Shown here: positions 35,901 to 44,531 of the stretch, one piece after another
Numbering within the stretch: the stretch's first letter is position 1
Layout: each line of letters opens with the position of its first letter
Assembly: GCA_007258455.2 (NCBI GenBank)
Contig: VDFB02187445.1
Location: 1 to 64,000, forward strand
Direction of reading: 5' to 3'
DNA from: Sequoia sempervirens
Lineage: Eukaryota > Streptophyta > Pinopsida > Cupressales > Cupressaceae
DNA: 64,000 nucleotides
Notes under the pieces: model-generated
Told to the model about the DNA's origin: nothing
Database searches by the model: none
What the model saw: only the letters and a program-made list of their open reading frames with translations
Program-made: the position numbers and the translations under genes

Positions 35901-38900
35901 AGTTTGAGATTTCTGTTATCTTTTATAATATATATAACAGGTTTCTAGGTGTGCTCTGAATGGTAAAAAGCAAGTTGAATTAACTCATGGTCATGTTTTA
36001 TACCATTAATTCTCATTAATTGTGAAGATGATCCGCATTAGCTTTTCTTGCCATTTTTAATTTATTTAATAACTGATTCTTGATAATTAAAATTCTAGTT
36101 TTTCTAAGCATTCTAGCATGTTTTTCAATTTTTTCTAATCCTTGTTTGCATTTTTCACACCTTGAATTTTTTGCGTAATATTATCTGTTGGTATCTCTTA
36201 TTAGTGGCATTTTTGTTGTTCTATGTATCCTTATTTTAAAGTTATTACTTTTATTGTTTATTTTGCAGGGCAATGTAGCTCTTGATGTTGCTAGGATTCT
36301 TCTACGTCCATTAAAGGAACTGGCTACTACTGATATTGCAGAGCATGCCTTAGCTGCACTGCAGAAAAGTTGCATTAGGTTAAACAATTTCTTCGGAATG
36401 CTTTCTTTATGCCATGATGTTACTGCAGACAACATTATTCTTAAAGTTCCAATCTAAAGTATTTCTGCAGATTTTTTGTAAATCCAGGAAAGTGTATTTA
36501 GTTGGAAGGCGTGGACCTGTGCAAGCAGCTTGCACAGCAAAGGAATTAAGGGAAATACTTGGTATGATTTCTTCCCTCAACTTTCATAGGATCAACCTAT
36601 AACGTGGAATTGCAGGTCCCCACACAAATGTAGTTTTCATTCTTTTGTAATTTTTTTGATTGTTTTCTCACATTTATCTGTTGCAAGCATCAAATTTTGG
36701 TGTTTCGGTAGTATGGTGCTAGAGTGGAATGTGCAGAGAACCTGTTGATTACAAATTGCTTTTTAATATTGTACATTTACAGTTCTTTCAAGATAATATA
36801 TATGGGAATTTATTCAGAGGTCCCAGCCCTTCTAAACAGAGATAAAAATTGTATTAACTACCCATAGACAGGTGTAACAGTGTGAAATTTTTTAAGATTC
36901 TATATCAACCTATAAAGCTCATTAGAGGCATAGACATGTACTAAAACACAATGCTATAACAGATTAGAAGGCAGCAACATCTGAAGACTAGTATCACACA
37001 AAAAGACATCTCCAAAAGCCAAACAAATTGTTAAGAGTTGAAGGGCAGCGGCCTCAGCAGGGCTTGGGGGTAGCGCCCCTAGCACATTCCTTGTCATGAT
37101 ACAAGGCGGGGTCAAGGGGCAGAGCCCTTGCCACCAAGCCCAAATGAAGACCTTAAAAGCCACACAAGCCTTCATGGTGCACACCATTTTCATTTTTTTT
37201 AAAAGGCAAAAGACAATGCTGAGAAAGCCAAAATAACAGAGTTTAACCATGTGAATGGCATGTTTCAACTCATGTTTTACTTGTGTCCACGTGTTTTTAC
37301 TTGCATGGTGATTAAACAGGTCAGACTTGTTGAGTTTTGGTGAGTACTTGCCAAAAAAACTTGGCGAGTTTTCCTCGAAAACCCATCATTGCAAACTCGT
37401 GAGTTAAACCTGCAAAAATTGCCCAGCTAAAAACCTGTGAGTACTTGGAAACTCGGTGAGTCATCGCTGGGTTTGCAAACTATGGTTCAGAATGGTGCAA
37501 AGAGGGAAAGGCCTATAAAAGACAAGCAACATCTGTCAAAGAAAGGTCTCTCTTTAATTTCAAGACTTCTGCAAGCTGCAGCTGTGGAAGGCTTTAAGTT
37601 TCTTTCCTTTTCTTTTAGTTTTTGATAAGATTTTATATGCTTATGTTTTAGCCTTTAGGTTTTAATCTTTTAATTATAAATTTTTATTAATATTTATAAT
37701 TTATGATGTTTCTTTAAACAAGATTTATATGTTTTAGATTCAGTTTTTTTCAATTATAAGTTTTTATTGACATGTAAGGTATAAAATATATGTTTTAAAA
37801 AAAAAATTAATTACGAGTACTTTATTTCTATGTTTCTGGATTGGGTTTGGCAAATACCCTTTTCCCAGGTTTGGTACAGCTGGGTTTGGTCATACTATAT
37901 ATATTATATTAAAAATGTATAAAAATAAGATAAATATAAATGTATTAACAATAAATTTAATATATAAATATATTAGTAAAATAAAAAACACATTTTATAT
38001 CCATTTATATAAATATCTAATATAAAGAAGAAACACAAAATATATTAATATAAATATATACACATAAAATAATGTATATATTGAAGGGAAATACTACTAT
38101 GGAATTGGAGGCTTCAGAGATTACAAGCCATCGGTGGCTAAATATCAACATTTGATGTAAAAAGACTGCTACATATCCATATATTACAAAGGATTCAGAA
38201 ATTAGAGATAGATATGTGATCCACCCATAACAAATACTATCAAGGAAAAGCTTAAAGGAAAATAAGAACCACAGTCCAGGGTATGAACCCTGGGTACTCC
38301 CAGGAGGGGCAGAACTTGGGATCAATACCCAGTCTGCTTGGGTATGGGTACATTGCCAGAAATGAGCAAACAATTTGATTGTTAATATTAAAAAATATAT
38401 ATAAATGTTAATCCTTTGTCCAAATTTGATTGTTAATAATTTTAAATATGATCTTAACAGTTTAACTTTGATAAGCATATTATGGTTTATAAGTGTGGGC
38501 ACCTTTTTATATAGATTTCAAATCTATTTAGTAATGTTTATCTGTTTTGACAATCTTGTGGATTTATTTTTATATTAAAAATAACAATAGCAGATTTGCA
38601 TTATTCAAATTTAATCACTGAAAATAAGCACGAACACAAACACAAACATGGACACAAACATGAACCTTGTGACTTAACAAAATATGAAGCACACCAATTC
38701 TGAAATAATTACTAACTTGCTTTTCCTTGTCAAAGCAAGTTATACATCTTTGGGGCATGCAAAATATAGTGTGGTACTATATGTAACCTTTTTATGTGGA
38801 TTGTCACATTACATTTGCATGCTAACTTGATCCAATTACAAGAGATTCTCTATGGGAGAGGGTAGATTGAACATTATGGAAGCAGTACTTGCAAACATCT

Positions 38901-40392
38901 TGAAAGCAATAACTCTATAGACAGTACAGGCAGGATGTTTGAATTATCAGAATTTAATTATACATAAACATGGCTGTTAAGAAATGTCTTGGACATGCTA
39001 TGGACAAATATTGGCATTTGTAGGGGGAATAGATTGAATTTGAGGATTCTAAATAGAATGATTTCAAATATAAAGTGACCTCAAAACTTTAGGTTTATTC
39101 CTGCATATGTGCATGGCCTCTTTCTTTTATTGTTGGGACTTGGGAGTATTAATACTGTATCATATGCTTTACTCCTGCATATTATGTCTTACAGGTTTGA
39201 ACTTTATGGATAATTTATTGTTACTTTTTCATTGATTAATTGTGCCAGAAGTTGTTCCATTGCCTTATTTATCTAGATGATGTTGTGAATGATAATTTGG
39301 CCTCAGGTATACCAGGGGTGAATCTGCATATAAAGGAGGGAGATTTAGTATCTTCATTACTGGATGAGGTAAGTTATTCTTCTTTTTGTGCTCTGATGAA
39401 AAAAAGTTCGCTTTAGAGTGAGTTTTATTACAAATATTGTTTGATATGTTGTGAGAAGCTATACCACTCTCAATTGACAGCTTGTTTGGCCTGCTAAATA
39501 TGTTAGATACACTATCTGACATAAGCGCATATGTAGAAGTGATTTGAATTTGCTAACATGCTATGTTTATATAGAAGTGTTTTGAATATAGTAACATGCT
39601 ATTTTGCTACTTGATTTACTGATTCATAATTTCTATAAATAGATTTTTTTCACATCTTATAGCAAATGTAGGAAGTGCTTTTATCTGCATGCTAGGTTTT
39701 CTCTGTTGAAAAATATCAGCATCTCTTGCTAAAATTTTGAATATTGTGTTTGAGTACAGGGAGAAATGAAAAAAAGTAGAAGTCAAAAACGTGTATATGA
39801 GCTGTTTAGTAAAGCTGCTAGTTCATTGGCTTGCCATCAAATTTCCAACGCCGAGTTTGATCTTCACTTTGTTTTCTTTAGAAAGCCAGAAATGTTTTTG
39901 CCTTCTATTGATCAGAGAAAGGTGGTTGGTGTCAGATTTGAGAAGACATTTTTGAAAGGTTTGTAACATAATATATATAATGTTTTATCCATCATATATT
40001 TGCAGTTTATTGGTCTTTAGTAGAATGCGGTATCTTCGATTTCAAATCATTTTCTTTCTTACCATCATTTTGAGTTTGGTCTATTACTTGTATATTGAAT
40101 TCTTGAAGTATTATGGTCTTAGTTTCTTGTAGGTTTTCAATTTTGAATCAATCACTTTGCAATCTAATGTGAAATAGGAAGCAAAGCCTCAGCCAAGTGA
40201 GATTGACCTTTTTTGAAAGCCAACCATATAGTTCACTTTCTACTTCATTAATTAGTTATAAAACTCTCAAGGTTTTGCTTTTATCCACAAAAGTTTTAAT
40301 TTTATGATTTTTTGGAATGCATCTACAGGGGATGATGCTACTGGTCGTCAGTATGCAATAGGCACAGGAGAGTTTGAAGAAATTAAATGTGG
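17854..40392 (+). CDS. MFDR: Mitochondrial NADPH:adrenodoxin (ferredoxin) oxidoreductase, internal exons
   Basis: Eight exons join in frame: 17854-17967, 18136-18189, 18329-18445, 36269-36378, 36488-36561, 39307-39368, 39760-39958 and 40329-40392 (794 nt, about 264 codons). The product belongs to the adrenodoxin reductase family (FDXR, yeast ARH1, plant MFDR). This mitochondrial FAD enzyme passes electrons from NADPH to mitochondrial ferredoxin. Visible family blocks are [40 protein letters not shown] split by an intron, the NADP-binding [30 protein letters not shown] with its Arg pair, and the GTGEFEE block. All introns seen are GT..AG and phases agree (0, 0, 0, 2, 1, 0, 1, then 2). The N-terminal FAD motif and C-terminal exons were not found in the window. 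No stop or frameshift is present, so the gene looks functional. Confidence 0.93.
18136..18189 (+). CDS. MFDR: MFDR exon (2nd in window)
   Basis: This 18-codon exon lies between AATAG and GTATTA. It encodes [18 protein letters not shown], the conserved end of the first FAD half-domain. The intron before it is only 168 bp. Confidence 0.95.
18329..18445 (+). CDS. MFDR: MFDR exon (3rd in window)
   Basis: This 39-codon exon encodes [20 protein letters not shown] and ends in DTAVIIGQ, the first half of the NADP-binding GxGxxA motif. It ends at a GTACTA donor. The following intron is 17.8 kb because of a gypsy element and the nested X1 unit. Confidence 0.95.
18446..21703 (+). other. Intron 3, left part: no gene recognised
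   Basis: This is AT-rich intron DNA. A possible promoter-like TATAAATA sits at 19549-19556, between GC-rich blocks and GAGCAGA/GCAGACTTG repeats, reminiscent of a decayed LTR and leader. A cluster of GAGTACT, GGCGAGT and ACTCACC motifs lies at 20696-20810. A minus-strand frame at 21096-21530 is AT-biased and I do not consider it a gene. Confidence 0.5.
20696..20810. repeat. GAGTACTCACTGAG / GGCGAGT motif cluster
   Basis: Short degenerate units such as GCGAGTACTCACTGAGTTTT, TTGCTGAGTTTTTGGCGAGT and AAACTCACCGG occur together. A related cluster lies in intron 5 at 37325-37465, with TTGGCGAGTTTTCC and GAAACTCGGTGAGT. Both are followed by very AT-rich sequence, so they may be two copies of one dispersed repeat. 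Confidence 0.5.
22739..23266. repeat. AAGTCCGCCC motif array in X1 (about 41-bp period)
   Basis: Fourteen copies of AAGTCYGCC-type motifs (a few AAGTTCGCCC) occur about every 41 bp, with an ATGGC-containing block between many of them. The spacers diverge but the CG-containing core is kept. The matching array in X2 is at 54302-54865. Confidence 0.9.
24152..27393 (+). pseudogene. Family X long ORF, copy X1 (broken)
   Basis: It starts at ATG 24152 ([13 protein letters not shown]), by comparison with the X2 copy, and ends with DKDATPSA at 27393. Several frameshifts and many in-frame stops interrupt it. The N-terminal third ([40 protein letters not shown]) resembles in layout a domain found in uncharacterised plant transposon proteins (PF20167-like); this is a weak inference. 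The middle is acidic. The later part holds a charged probable coiled coil ([20 protein letters not shown]). No catalytic motif of a polymerase, nuclease or integrase is seen. The start follows a splice-acceptor-like TTTTTGCAG. Confidence 0.8.
27507..27514 (+). promoter_or_regulatory. TATA box candidate in X1 right end
   Basis: CTATATAA is followed by a C-run and a CT-repeat initiator-like tract, about 840 bp before the right end. X2 has the same box at 59153-59161. Placement near the 3' end is what an LTR promoter (U3/R border) would show. Confidence 0.55.
28356..28998 (+). repeat. 5' LTR of element 3, right part
   Basis: It continues the interrupted LTR from CAAACCCCATTCAATG to AGAATATTTCC and is collinear with 34226-34870. 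Confidence 0.85.
29000..29011 (+). other. Primer-binding site of element 3
   Basis: TGGCATCAGAGC follows the 5' LTR by one base. It differs by one transition from the initiator tRNA-Met site TGGTATCAGAGC. Confidence 0.8.
29127..30345 (+). pseudogene. Chromovirus gag (element 3), broken
   Basis: It starts [18 protein letters not shown] at 29127, with an early stop near 29205 and frame changes after 29411. The gag core is recognisable at about 29620-30060 ([47 protein letters not shown]). Only the end of the zinc knuckle remains ([16 protein letters not shown]), followed by an acidic stretch. It is non-functional. Confidence 0.85.
30371..33706 (+). pseudogene. Chromovirus pol with chromodomain (element 3), broken
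   Basis: The order is protease ([15 protein letters not shown]; the triplet after the catalytic Asp is altered), reverse transcriptase ([41 protein letters not shown] block), RNase H ([23 protein letters not shown]), and integrase. The integrase has [31 protein letters not shown] and [18 protein letters not shown]. The chromodomain follows at about 33530-33650 ([37 protein letters not shown]). About ten stops or shifts separate these blocks. The segment 32974-33648 is still an open run of 224 codons. Confidence 0.9.
33698..33707 (+). other. Polypurine tract of element 3
   Basis: GAGAAGGGAG lies eight bases before the 3' LTR start (TGTCCCTTTC). Confidence 0.65.
33716..34870 (+). repeat. 3' LTR of element 3 (carries the X1 empty site)
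   Basis: The LTR of about 1,155 bp begins TGTCCCTTTCTGCATAAG and ends GAGAAAGAATATTTTA. It is collinear with both halves of the 5' LTR. Across the X1 insertion point it reads GACTGGGATGCAAACCCC (34218-34235) without interruption. An AATAAA signal lies near 34723. Confidence 0.88.
34871..36268 (+). other. Intron 3, right part: no gene recognised
   Basis: This is T-rich intron DNA ending in the acceptor TTTATTTTGCAG before exon 4. The small open frame at 35420-35620 has no recognisable similarity. Confidence 0.6.
36269..36378 (+). CDS. MFDR: MFDR exon (4th in window)
   Basis: This 110-nt exon encodes [20 protein letters not shown] and ends [10 protein letters not shown] plus two bases of an Arg codon. 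GNVALD completes the NADP-binding glycine motif begun in exon 3. The donor is AG/GTTAAA (phase 2). The next intron is only 109 bp. Confidence 0.95.
36488..36561 (+). CDS. MFDR: MFDR exon (5th in window)
   Basis: This 74-nt exon completes Arg and encodes [20 protein letters not shown] then REIL. The Arg pair is where family members bind the NADP 2'-phosphate. It ends in phase 1 at a GTATGA donor. Confidence 0.95.
36562..39306 (+). other. Intron 5: no gene recognised
   Basis: The intron is 2.7 kb. It contains a GC-rich block with short inverted repeats (GGGTAGCGCCCCT, AAGGGGCAGAGCCCTTG, about 37066-37130), the GGCGAGT motif cluster at 37325-37465, and a very AT-rich tract at 37620-38060. A minus-strand frame at 38017-38502 is judged a chance frame. 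It ends at the acceptor GGCCTCAG. Confidence 0.55.
39307..39368 (+). CDS. MFDR: MFDR exon (6th in window)
   Basis: This 62-nt exon lies between CCTCAG and GTAAGT. It completes Gly and encodes [20 protein letters not shown]. It ends in phase 0. Confidence 0.88.
39369..39759 (+). other. Intron 6: nothing seen
   Basis: This 391-bp GT..AG intron holds no other feature. Confidence 0.85.
39760..39958 (+). CDS. MFDR: MFDR exon (7th in window)
   Basis: This 199-nt exon encodes [35 protein letters not shown] and [11 protein letters not shown], matching the family region that precedes the conserved C-terminal domain. The acceptor is GAGTACAG and the donor AAAG/GTTTGT (phase 1). Confidence 0.93.
39959..40328 (+). 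other. Intron 7: nothing seen
   Basis: This 370-bp intron runs from GTTTGT to CATCTACAG with no other feature. Confidence 0.85.
40329..40392 (+). CDS. MFDR: MFDR exon (8th and last in window)
   Basis: This 64-nt exon encodes [20 protein letters not shown] and ends in phase 2 at a GTGAGT donor. GTGEFE is a family block just before the segment that normally reads as an Ile-Gly-Tyr region. That next exon was not found in the remaining 23.6 kb. Confidence 0.93.
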
Positions 40393-41414
40393 GTGAGTAT
40401 TCGTCAATCTGAGTATTTGATCAAGGATGCTGTGTTTTTTTGGAATTGAAAAATAAAAATAAACTAAAAATTGATTAAAACATATCTGTCATTTATTCTT
40501 TTATATCATACTAGATGCAGTTTCATTGTGTTTGACACCATCTATAATTTTTTTTTTTTAATGGGCATATATATTAGATTTATAAAAGGATTGACTAGGT
40601 TTGAAATTTAGCAGAAGAAAATTACATAATCTTTGCTTCATCAAGGCATAGAAAATAGAGAATTGGGATAAGTAGATGGCAATTCATAGAACAGGAATTA
40701 AGTACATTCAATAAAGGTCAACATTTAACAATATATTGAATCAAATAAATTGCTACCATTTGAAGATCAAACAAGAAAATTGTGAAAATAGTTGAATGTA
40801 GGGGATATTTCCTGTTCCATTGCTGGGAAAGGAGTAACTGTTTGCGTATACATCTTTCAAGTGTTTATAACAGAGAAGTGTATTATTTTTTGATCTCTGA
40901 ATTTGGTCATCTCTCTTGTGAAATGATGTGGTATGGAGGGTGCAAGGATACATTATGATTGGGGCCAACAGATAGAAAGGATATAGATAATCATGATATG
41001 ATACTAGTATAAGGAAGCAATAAAAAAGTAGTAATTCTATATAATACAAGAACACCCTTACAATGGAGTGAAGCCATTGGTAATTTTTTTAAGAGGCGAG
41101 AAGAAAGAAAAAAAATTATATAAAGGTCCACAAATGACCAAAGGCAGGTCAATGTGTCTTGAAAAGTATGACTAGGGTAAAATGACCCTAGGTTATGCAA
41201 AACAATTGAGAACTGGCATGATTGGAGGGGCATTGACTGTTTAGTGTTTAGTGATACATAGAACACATAAAATTAATGTCTTGATGACACTCAATCCTAA
41301 ACACATGCTCAGTGATTTTATACAACATATCAATTATGAACCGAGCTGGAATTGAGTAGATGAAATTCATATATGTCGTGTTTGAAGGATCTAAATAAAA
41401 CTATTCTTGTAAAG
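40393..41414 (+). other. Intron 8, left part: no gene recognised
   Basis: This is AT-rich intron DNA up to the left border of the nested retrotransposon block. The minus-strand frames at 40753-41266 look like chance frames. Confidence 0.6.
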
Positions 41415-41518
41415 TGTAACAATTAATAGTGAACTCCACAAGAGCCAAGGATCACCTACAACCAAAAAAAACCTTCCACACAAGAGAGAAGCGATATAAA
41501 TGTTATATTGCCAAAGAA

Positions 41519-42856
41519 TGTAATGTCCCTGGAAAAATTTGACTTTGTTTTCAACTTTTCAAGCCTTGGACATTTCGTCAAACACTTGTCTTACAAAGTT
41601 TGAACTTGCTGTTATAAATTTCTGATTGCTTTGTTTTGATGTTGCTTGATGCTAATGATGTTTCAAGAGGTTCTCCAATGATGCAAATTGACTAATAATA
41701 AAATAACAATGATATGCAATATGTTTTTTGTGTTTTTCTAATGCAATTAAATGACACAACATGATGCAAATGAGCAGCTACAGCCAAGTGACATTTTGTC
41801 ATACATTTGGCATGCAACCTCCAAAGAAACTTCTATTGCAAAATAACTTCCCAGTTGATTACAATAATGTATTGCTATGATAATTATGCAACTCCTACTC
41901 TTATTAATGGTGCATGAACTAAATGCAAGCTGATTGTGAATGATTTACCAAGACTCTTGGCTTACAATGACATGAATGTATGCAACTGTAGTTGCTGTTA
42001 TAACAGCATTATATACAATAAAATGATGCTAAAATATGAAGTAAGAAATGCATATAAAAAACTTGGGATCATATGCTGATGGTATAGTGCCTCTTCAATG
42101 AAGAAATGCCCTCCAACTGTTGCCGCCCCTGTTCTTGCCTGACAACCTTTCGTATAAATAAATGCAGCAGTATTGGCCTCCAAAATTATTGTAGAAATGA
42201 TTGTCTTCGCAAGAGAAAGTGATCCCTCCAATACCCACAAAATTTTGTCCCCTTAGTGAAGAGCAATGAATGAAAATGCAATTCCTCCCATGGCTGGGCC
42301 GCAGACTGAAACAAAATTACAGATCACAAATAATTCACCAAACTTATCCAAAAATGTTCTCCAATGGCTGCAATTATCTCAATGAGAAAGACTGCACTAT
42401 CTCCCTCCACTATCCAACTAGGATTGATATTTCACAACCGAAATTGGTACCTTAGAGTCTTCAAACCCTCAGGCAATGAAAGCATTCAAGTTCTCTTTCT
42501 ACTGTGCAAGTATGTAAGAAGTAATAAAATCCAAGTGTGCTTGAATGACTAGCAAAAACTTCTTTTATACTTTTTCTAACCCATCACCAAGAAGCTTCTA
42601 GAATAAAATATTATTTTATTCATTAAGTGACTTTTTGATATATCATTTTATTATAGTCACTTGATTAAATTAATTGTAATAAAGTTACCTTTGAGATATT
42701 ATTTTATTAAGATAACTTTATTAAATAATTAATTTAATACTCCACTTTAATTTAATTAAAATAATCAATTAGTCATCCTTATGAAATATCAATATTTGGA
42801 CAACTTAATTAATTGACTTAATTAAATTACTTTGCTTTCAAAACGGGGACATGACA
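41519..42856 (-). repeat. 3' LTR of element 4
   Basis: The LTR runs from TGTAATGTCCCTGG to GGGGACATGACA on the + strand, 1,338 bp, against 1,472 bp for the 5' LTR. It shares blocks with that LTR, such as GTGACTTTTTGATATATCAT-type sequence. The length difference is due to internal deletion. Confidence 0.88.
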
Positions 42857-44478
42857 GTCCTCTCTTCCCAAAGATTGCTTGCCCTCAAGCAATCTGCATT
42901 TGCCAAACCATCCAATTGCCACAGTACTTGAAGCCCAAAATGGAGTATCACCTGCGCCTATCCACCAACCACCAGGATCCCAAATGAACTTGTAACACGT
43001 GCAATCCCATAACCTCCGTATGCAACTGGAAACCAAGAGGTTGTCAAGCTCTGTCAACCCATAAAACCAACCAACCAGCAAAGGAATGCCTGGACCCCAA
43101 CTCTGTAAATCAACTCCATCACACCAACTCCAACTATTGTGCTGGTACACCTCAAATGTCTCCATCAAATCCTGTACATGTGGGTTGAAAGTAAACTGAT
43201 GAGCACACCTCATGTTGTAATCGTGATGATACTCCCCTAATTGCATCAATGGAAAATTTGAATAGTCATGTGTACTCCATCCATCAGAAGAAGACCCATA
43301 ACTCAAAGCAGTATGAGTGGGTCTTGTAGCAACATCATCAATGTCTCTTTTGGCAAGCAATTGCAAATGTCCTATCTCACTTTCAGGAGTGAGAAGAATA
43401 CCATCAGGAATGCCATCAACTACCTGGAGAGAATCTGGAACATCATCCAAGGTCAACTTCTTTGGCTTTTCCAACACAAGAGACATTGCATCATGAATGT
43501 GAACGCTCATGCTACCCATCGCATCTTGTGTCCTGGCTGCCATAGATGATTGAGTTTCTCTGTACATGATGAATCTCGAACCAAACTCAACTCTAAGGAC
43601 CTTAAGGAATCACTAGTAACCACAAGCTCACGAGTAAGCTCATCCACCTCATCTTTTTTCCTTTTCAATGCATCCGAATAGACCTCAACGAGGTTGAGAA
43701 GATGATCCCTATCTGAAAGGTGTAAATAATTTATCTTCAATGTTCCCATACCTTCTTTGATTTCCTGTAAGTTGTCATGAGAGAATTTCACTTACAATCC
43801 CTTTTGTCTTCTCTCCAACTGAACTGTCCAAAGGTGATCTTCAATCAACTTATATAGTTTGTCTTGATGAGATAAGGCTGCCACAATCCCATCCTCGTTC
43901 ACCTTCAATTGGTTGCACCAATTGTGCGGACTATGAGGTGTATGATTAACTTCAACTTCGCCTGAAGAAGCTTCTAACTGTGCCTGAGACTCCCTTTCTG
44001 CAAAGTCTTGTATTCTGTCATGCTGATATGGAATTCCATTTGTGAAATCATCCTCAATGTCCTGAGCGAGTGTCCAAATTCACGAGGGCTCAGGGTGCTC
44101 AATAGACTCATCATCCAACTCAGCTGCTCCATTGGATGATGTCATGCTATCCTCCTGAAGAGCTTCAGTGGCCTCTTGCTCAACACCTTTCTGATTTTCA
44201 CAGTCCATAGGATCAACTGTAGGCTGGTCACTAACCTCTAAAAATTCAACATAGAAGCTTCTAGATACCTCTCTTGTAGATACTTCATATTTCTCCTTCT
44301 TTTTGTTTTGTGAGGTAAACCATGACTCCAAACTTTTCCTGATAGAAATTTGCTGTTGAATCAATGGCTCCATCCAAGCTTCCTTTGAATTGCTGAAGAA
44401 AGGAAGGTCATTTCTAATCTCTTGCGGAAGTGCAAGGTACTTTTTATAAGCAAGTATTATATCATCCATGGAACCCAT
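42827..44478 (-). pseudogene. Unknown ORF of element 4 (about 540 codons, broken)
   Basis: It starts at the ATG ending at 44478, 40 bp inside the primer site (MGSMDDIILAYKKYLALP). The frame continues to about 43560 with stops near 44080 and 43797, then shifts by one into the frame that ends at 42827. The N-terminal part is charged (FFSNSKEAWMEPLIQQQISI, SWFTSQNKKKEKYEV), then acidic. The middle is likely helical (HLLNLVEVYSDALKRKKDEV). The last 90 residues are unusually rich in Trp, Gly and Cys (DCTCYKFIWDPGGWWIGAGD). There is no zinc knuckle, protease or polymerase motif. It takes the place of gag-pol, and I do not recognise its family. The C-terminal end overlaps the polypurine tract and the first bases of the LTR, so the true stop may differ. 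Confidence 0.7.
42857..42882 (-). other. Polypurine tract of element 4
   Basis: On the minus strand a purine run with TTTGGGAAGAGAGGAC abuts the 3' LTR. It resembles the tract of element 2 at the same position, including the upstream CAAGCAATCTT block. Confidence 0.7.
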
Positions 44479-44518
44479 GACTCACACTAATGTTCCCCAA
44501 CAGGTTGGCAAGATTTAA

Positions 44519-44530
44519 GCTCTGATACCA
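44519..44530 (-). other. Primer-binding site of element 4
   Basis: On the minus strand TGGTATCAGAGC follows the 5' LTR by one base and matches initiator tRNA-Met. Confidence 0.85.
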
Positions 44531-44531
44531 T

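Noticed and set aside
37066..37130. GC-rich block with short inverted repeats as an RNA gene
   Set aside because: The palindromes are short and there is no tRNA or snRNA signature. It is more likely part of an old repeat.
38017..38502. 161-codon minus-strand open frame
   Set aside because: It is low-complexity AT-driven sequence within an intron, with no motif or conserved partner.
43268..43549. Plus-strand 93-codon frame opposite the element 4 ORF
   Set aside because: It is a shadow of the minus-strand ORF, which has the retroelement context (primer site and polypurine tract).
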